Assembly: GCA_913057845.1 (NCBI GenBank)
Contig: CAJXPC010000061.1
Coordinates: 1 to 8,305 of the forward strand
Direction: 5' to 3'
Source of the DNA: an uncultured Pseudomonadota bacterium
GTDB taxonomy: Bacteria > Pseudomonadota > Gammaproteobacteria > Burkholderiales > Eutrophovitaceae
DNA: 8,305 bases
Part shown: in pieces, positions 5,179-8,305 of the stretch
Numbering within the stretch: the first letter of the stretch is position 1
How the letters are laid out: the number at the start of each line of letters is the position of its first letter
Translations under genes and position numbers: made by a program
Notes under the pieces: model-generated
Database searches by the model: none
The model's input: only the letters and a program-made list of their open reading frames with translations
What the model was told of the DNA's origin: nothing

Positions 5179-6069
5179 TGCTGCGCGTCTGAGGGTCTTG
5201 TATATCGTGGTGAGATCTGCCTCTACGCCATGTTCTTGTATTGCTTCATCGAAGACCGATTGCGTAGCTTTGCCAACCTGATCAGATGTCTCATACATTT
5301 TCACTTCTTCGGCCCACAATTCTAGGTCTTTCTTTAATATGGCATTGCTGGCACCAAAGTTAAATGCGCCACTCAAAACGTTATTAGGAATAAACACCTG
5401 GCTTGATCGGCTTAGTCCAGACGAGGCATTGATGACATCGATCATCTGCGAGGGATCAAGTCCTGCTTTTTCCCCAAGTGTTAGCGATTCGAGTGTCCCA
5501 GCTAAGTGTATAAATAGATTTATGTTGTTAACCAATTTCATTATCTGGGCCATTCCGGGCTCATCACCGACGTAGAATTGTTTGGCGCTCATATGCGGGA
5601 ATACGTGTACGCATAAAAATTCGTAGGCAACGGTATCCCCTGAGCACATTACGGCGAGCGTTGCATCCTTGGCACCAGCTGGTCCTCCCGAAATAGGTGA
5701 ATCTAAAAATGCAATGGTATGTGCTTGTAATTGAGATGCGGTGTCTTTCGCATAGGCGCTACCCGTGGTCCCTAGACTGACAAGGCTCTTTATTTGAGAT
5801 CCATTTATAACGCCGTTGGTGGGGTCGAGAACTACAGAGCGAGCCGCATCCAGTGAAGGCAGGCAGGTGAAGACAATATCGGCTTTGTTCGCCACGTGAA
5901 TTGGTGATGAGCAGGTGTGTACATTGTCGCCAATAAGTGCCGCGCACCGAGATGAATCAATATCAAAAATATATGTTTGTAATCCACTTTTGATGATGTT
6001 TTGAGCTATAGGTGATCCCATTGAACCAAGTCCAATGAACCCAAGTGTAGTGATTTGTGAGTAAGGCAT
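5167..6069 (-). CDS. 3-hydroxyisobutyrate dehydrogenase family NAD(P)-dependent oxidoreductase
   Basis: A beta-hydroxyacid dehydrogenase of 300 residues, the usual family length, which oxidises or reduces small 3-hydroxyacids with NAD(P). The N-terminal Rossmann domain has GFIGLGSMGSPIAQNI (10-25), whose GxGxMG binds the cofactor. The substrate-binding motif is DSPISGGPAGAKDATLAVM (123-141). The catalytic Lys is Lys178 in MKLVNNIN, with Asn182 four residues on. KKDLELW (246-252) is the usual C-terminal KDL motif. AGGA lies nine bases before the ATG. The gene is last in the minus-strand set, 48 bases after the sulfurtransferase. Candidate substrates include 3-hydroxyisobutyrate, tartronate semialdehyde, succinate semialdehyde and, because of the sulfur neighbours, sulfolactaldehyde. 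None is decided by sequence. Confidence 0.92.
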   Translation of the reverse strand: MPYSQITTLGFIGLGSMGSPIAQNIIKSGLQTYIFDIDSSRCAALIGDNVHTCSSPIHVANKADIVFTCLPSLDAARSVVLDPTNGVINGSQIKSLVSLGTTGSAYAKDTASQLQAHTIAFLDSPISGGPAGAKDATLAVMCSGDTVAYEFLCVHVFPHMSAKQFYVGDEPGMAQIMKLVNNINLFIHLAGTLESLTLGEKAGLDPSQMIDVINASSGLSRSSQVFIPNNVLSGAFNFGASNAILKKDLELWAEEVKMYETSDQVGKATQSVFDEAIQEHGVEADLTTIYKTLRRAASLK

Positions 6070-6117
6070 ATTGTGTCGTCCTAAAGTCCAGTAAGTTTTT
6101 AGATGGCGTCGATGATT

Positions 6118-6972
6118 TTAGGCATTCGACTCAACGGGCAAGTCATGATCGCGACCCCATTCATCCCATGATCCGTCGTATATTCTCCACTCGTGTCTCC
6201 CAATTTGATCAAGTGCGATTGCTAGGATGCAGGCGGTTACTCCGGATCCACAGGTCAGTATGAGTGGATTGTCAATATTTATTCCTGATTCACTGAACCG
6301 CTGCATTAGTTTTTCCTTAGGCAGGAGTTCACGTGTTTCTGGATGAAGGAGGTGAGCCCAATATAGGTTATGACTGCTTGGGATATGCCCTGGCCGAGCA
6401 CCTGGGTAACGATCGGGTTCCTGACCTGAGAATCGACCAGGTGTCCTTGCATCGAGTATCTCCTTACCCAATGAGGAGGCTTTTAAAACATCATCTTTAA
6501 GCGCTAACAGGTCTCGTGTAATCTCAGCTTTAAAGATTCGCGGTTTGCGCGGTGACAGTTGTGTGGTGATCTCCCCACCATACTGCCTCCAGTGTGTCAG
6601 TCCGCCGTCCAGGATCGAGACGTTATCGTAACCGTAGAGTCTGAATAGCCACCACACACGCGCTGCACTATAAAGTCCTGGAGTGTCATACGCGACAACG
6701 TGTGTATTGTTGTTGATACCGAGATCCCCGACCTTTGTACAAAATACTTGTTTGTTTGGAACTTTTCTTGGGAGGGGGTTTTCCGGGTCAGCAATGTCAC
6801 TTAGATCAAAAAAGATGGAGTTAGGAATATGCTCTTCTAAAAACTCAGCCTTTGCATCGCGTCCAGTGTCCGGTAGGTGCACCGTGGCGTCGACAATGCA
6901 CAGGTTCGCATCATGCAAATGTTCTGTGAGCCATTGTGCAGAGACTATGGGTCCAGGGTAATTGGGTGACAT
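6118..6972 (-). CDS. sseA: Two-domain sulfurtransferase, probable 3-mercaptopyruvate sulfurtransferase
   Basis: This enzyme transfers sulfane sulfur from 3-mercaptopyruvate (or thiosulfate) to thiols or cyanide through a cysteine persulfide. From the chosen ATG it has 284 residues. The inactive N-terminal rhodanese domain (about 8-132) has VDATVHLPDTGRDA and ILDGGLTHW. The catalytic domain (about 155-280) has LDARTPGRFSGQEPD, PGHIPSSHNL and the active-site loop CGSGVTA with Cys241. The Gly-Ser-Gly loop is the mercaptopyruvate type, whereas classical rhodanese has CRKGVTA. It ends with YDGSWDEWG. The frame stays open to an ATG at 7053, but that would overlap the aldo/keto reductase gene by 61 bases. 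The ATG at 6972 has AGGT nine bases upstream, starts where the family starts and leaves a 20-base gap. No signal peptide is seen, so it is cytoplasmic. A thiosulfate role beside sox is possible. Confidence 0.93.
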   Translation of the reverse strand: MSPNYPGPIVSAQWLTEHLHDANLCIVDATVHLPDTGRDAKAEFLEEHIPNSIFFDLSDIADPENPLPRKVPNKQVFCTKVGDLGINNNTHVVAYDTPGLYSAARVWWLFRLYGYDNVSILDGGLTHWRQYGGEITTQLSPRKPRIFKAEITRDLLALKDDVLKASSLGKEILDARTPGRFSGQEPDRYPGARPGHIPSSHNLYWAHLLHPETRELLPKEKLMQRFSESGINIDNPLILTCGSGVTACILAIALDQIGRHEWRIYDGSWDEWGRDHDLPVESNA

Positions 6973-6992
6973 ATCAAATTTACCTATGGGTA

Positions 6993-7997
6993 TTAGCAGT
7001 ATTGTTCCACTGCAACAGTTTGACCTACTGAGTAGCGATTGCCATGTGCCCATCCTACGGGGAGCACGTCCTCAATCAATCGGAGCTCGCCTTTAGACAG
7101 GTCGCGTTGTGCTCCTTCTGCTAGTTCTTTTAGGTGGTCTACGGATCGTGTTCCTGGTATTGGAATAATATTTTCGCCTTGATGCAACAACCATGCAATC
7201 GCGAGACCTGATGCGCTGATGCTGAATTCGCTTGCGAGTTTTCTGAAGGCATTGCTTGCTTCTATGTTTCTACTTAAGTTGGGCTCAATGAACCGAGGAT
7301 TTTCTTTTAGAAAATCCATCTCCGAGATGCGCTCCTCTGTATGAGGACTGTCTGTGAGTAGTGAGCGTCCCACTGGGGAAAAAGCAACGAGTGCTGTTCC
7401 CATGGCTTTGGTCGTTTGCGTTAAGCCTAATTCTGTGTTTCGGGTTGAGAGGGAATACTCTGATTGTACGGCTGCAACATGACTTACTGAGTGGGCAAGC
7501 TTTAAAGATGATGGGGCGATCTCCGAGAACCCATACGATTTAATTTTCCCCTCTTGCACAAGTTGGCTCATCGTTCCTGCGACCTCTTCAATGGGTATCG
7601 TTTCATCGCGGCGGTGTATGTAATATAAATCTAACGTGTCAACGCCTAATCTAGCAAGGGACTTGTCTAGTTGATCTCGGATGTGGGCGTCACTATTATC
7701 AAAGTAGCGTTGACCGGTTTCCAAGTTGCGACAAATGCCGACTTTAGAGGCGATTGTGAATAGTTGATCTTTTATCTTTCCTTGTTTCCCAAGAAAGGAA
7801 CCAATGACTGTTTCTGATCTGCCATTTCCGTAAACGTTGGATGTGTCAATATGGTTGATGTCAAGGTCGAGTGCCGAGCTCAAAATTTTATGTGAACCCT
7901 CATCTTTCGCCAATCCGTAAAAGTCAGAAAATGATAAGGCTCCCACACCAATGGCGGAGACCTGTGGCCCATGCATGCCGAGTTGACGAGTTTTCAT
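6993..7997 (-). CDS. Aldo/keto reductase (AKR13-like)
   Basis: A 334-residue NADPH-dependent aldo/keto reductase with a TIM-barrel fold, probably cytoplasmic. The catalytic tetrad is visible: Asp51 and Tyr56 in DTSNVYG, Lys85 in ASKVG, and His128 in LYYIHRRD. YGFSEI (155-160), AAVQSEYSLSTRN (175-187), AFSPVGRSLL (205-214), ENPRF (232-236) and the cofactor-binding IIPIPGTRS (277-285) match the AKR13-like subgroup, whose members reduce varied aldehydes. AGGAG five bases before the ATG is one of the strongest ribosome binding sites in the window. It follows the ytoQ fragment by 41 bases and precedes the sulfurtransferase by 20. The C-terminus (SVGQTVAVEQYC) extends a little beyond the barrel. 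The substrate is unknown. Confidence 0.93.
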   Translation of the reverse strand: MKTRQLGMHGPQVSAIGVGALSFSDFYGLAKDEGSHKILSSALDLDINHIDTSNVYGNGRSETVIGSFLGKQGKIKDQLFTIASKVGICRNLETGQRYFDNSDAHIRDQLDKSLARLGVDTLDLYYIHRRDETIPIEEVAGTMSQLVQEGKIKSYGFSEIAPSSLKLAHSVSHVAAVQSEYSLSTRNTELGLTQTTKAMGTALVAFSPVGRSLLTDSPHTEERISEMDFLKENPRFIEPNLSRNIEASNAFRKLASEFSISASGLAIAWLLHQGENIIPIPGTRSVDHLKELAEGAQRDLSKGELRLIEDVLPVGWAHGNRYSVGQTVAVEQYC

Positions 7998-8038
7998 TGG
8001 TGCTCCTAATTAAAAATTAATGATTGAACGCGTTTGTT

Positions 8039-8257
8039 TTAGGGCAACGTCCCATCAATTATATAAGTCAGTATTTGAACGATTTGCTCAGGGCTGTTCG
8101 TGACTGCCAGCGCTGCCGCATCGATTTCTTTTAAGGCGTGTTGATGTTCGGCTTGATGCAAAATGATTAACGATTTGCCAAGAGCGGCCGCATATCCCGC
8201 ATCGAATGCGGCATTCCATTGTTTGTATTTCTCGCCAAAACACACGACAACGATATC
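8039..8257 (-). CDS. ytoQ: YtoQ family protein, C-terminal part (5' truncated)
   Basis: The last 72 residues of a YtoQ-family protein, which is normally about 150 residues. The family resembles nucleoside 2-deoxyribosyltransferase-like folds but has no established function that I know of. The hallmark FGEKYKQWNAAFDAGYAAAL is fully visible, followed by GKSLIILH and HALKEIDAAALAV. The open frame continues five codons to a GTG at 8272, but those codons (MYKRQ) are adapter, so the true N-terminal half is missing. The stop is TAA at 8041-8039. It lies 41 bases upstream of the aldo/keto reductase in the same direction, so it may be the first visible gene of that operon. Confidence 0.88.
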   Translation of the reverse strand, partial: DIVVVCFGEKYKQWNAAFDAGYAAALGKSLIILHQAEHQHALKEIDAAALAVTNSPEQIVQILTYIIDGTLP

Positions 8258-8305
8258 CTGTCTCTTATACACATCTGACGCTGCCGACGAATAGAGAGGT
8301 GTAGA
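8258..8305. other. Nextera adapter with i5 index (artificial sequence)
   Basis: Bases 8258-8276 are the reverse complement of the Tn5 mosaic end, and 8277-8290 (GACGCTGCCGACGA) complete the read-1 tail. Bases 8291-8298 (ATAGAGAG) occupy the i5 index position, reverse complement CTCTCTAT, which matches S502 from memory. GTGTAGA at the very end is the start of the reverse-complemented P5 oligo. This is not genome. It creates a false start for the ytoQ fragment. Confidence 0.98.

Noticed and set aside
6973..7053. 27-residue N-terminal extension of the sulfurtransferase starting MGTWQSLL
   Set aside because: It overlaps the aldo/keto reductase coding end by 61 bases, has no family match, and the ATG at 6972 has its own ribosome site and the usual family start.

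Overview
This is an 8.3 kb metagenome-style contig carrying part of a proteobacterial thiosulfate-oxidation (Sox) locus. Both outermost ends are not genomic. Positions 1-47 and 8258-8305 are Illumina Nextera adapter sequence, with what look like 8-base i7 and i5 indexes. The biological sequence is therefore about 48-8257, and the two edge genes are cut by the contig ends. Their apparent GTG-initiated N-termini, reading MYKRQ, are translated adapter.

Layout of the plus strand: the C-terminal part of a CaiB/BaiF (family III) CoA-transferase (48-638); a small secreted His-rich peptide gene (788-955), preceded by a possible MerR-type operator/promoter and closed by a very clear intrinsic terminator (978-1004); a 164-base leader containing several small dyads; then a tight cluster soxA-soxX-soxB (1169-4356), followed after 66 bases by a PlsC-type acyltransferase (4423-5178). 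Layout of the minus strand: ytoQ (partial, 8257-8039), an aldo/keto reductase (7997-6993), a two-domain rhodanese/3-mercaptopyruvate sulfurtransferase (6972-6118) and a 3-hydroxyisobutyrate-dehydrogenase-like oxidoreductase (6069-5167). These four are co-directional with 20-48 base gaps, so probably one transcript. The two transcription units converge and their last genes overlap by 12 bases.

How the genes work together: SoxAX is the periplasmic cytochrome that couples thiosulfate oxidatively to the carrier SoxYZ, and SoxB then hydrolyses the terminal sulfone as sulfate. SoxYZ and SoxCD are not encoded here, so the pathway must be completed elsewhere in the genome or be incomplete. The A-X-B order matches the 3' half of the soxCDYZAXB arrangement known in many betaproteobacteria, and SoxA is the mono-heme kind. 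The cytoplasmic sulfurtransferase on the other strand fits a sulfur theme. The roles of the neighbouring oxidoreductases are not determined by the context.

The organism is most likely an uncultured beta- or gammaproteobacterium of middling GC content, judged from the Sox proteins, Shine-Dalgarno usage and gene style. I cannot place it more precisely. I see no RNA genes, CRISPR arrays, insertion sequences or phage genes. Apart from the small peptide and its putative metal-type operator, the gene content is of recognised families.
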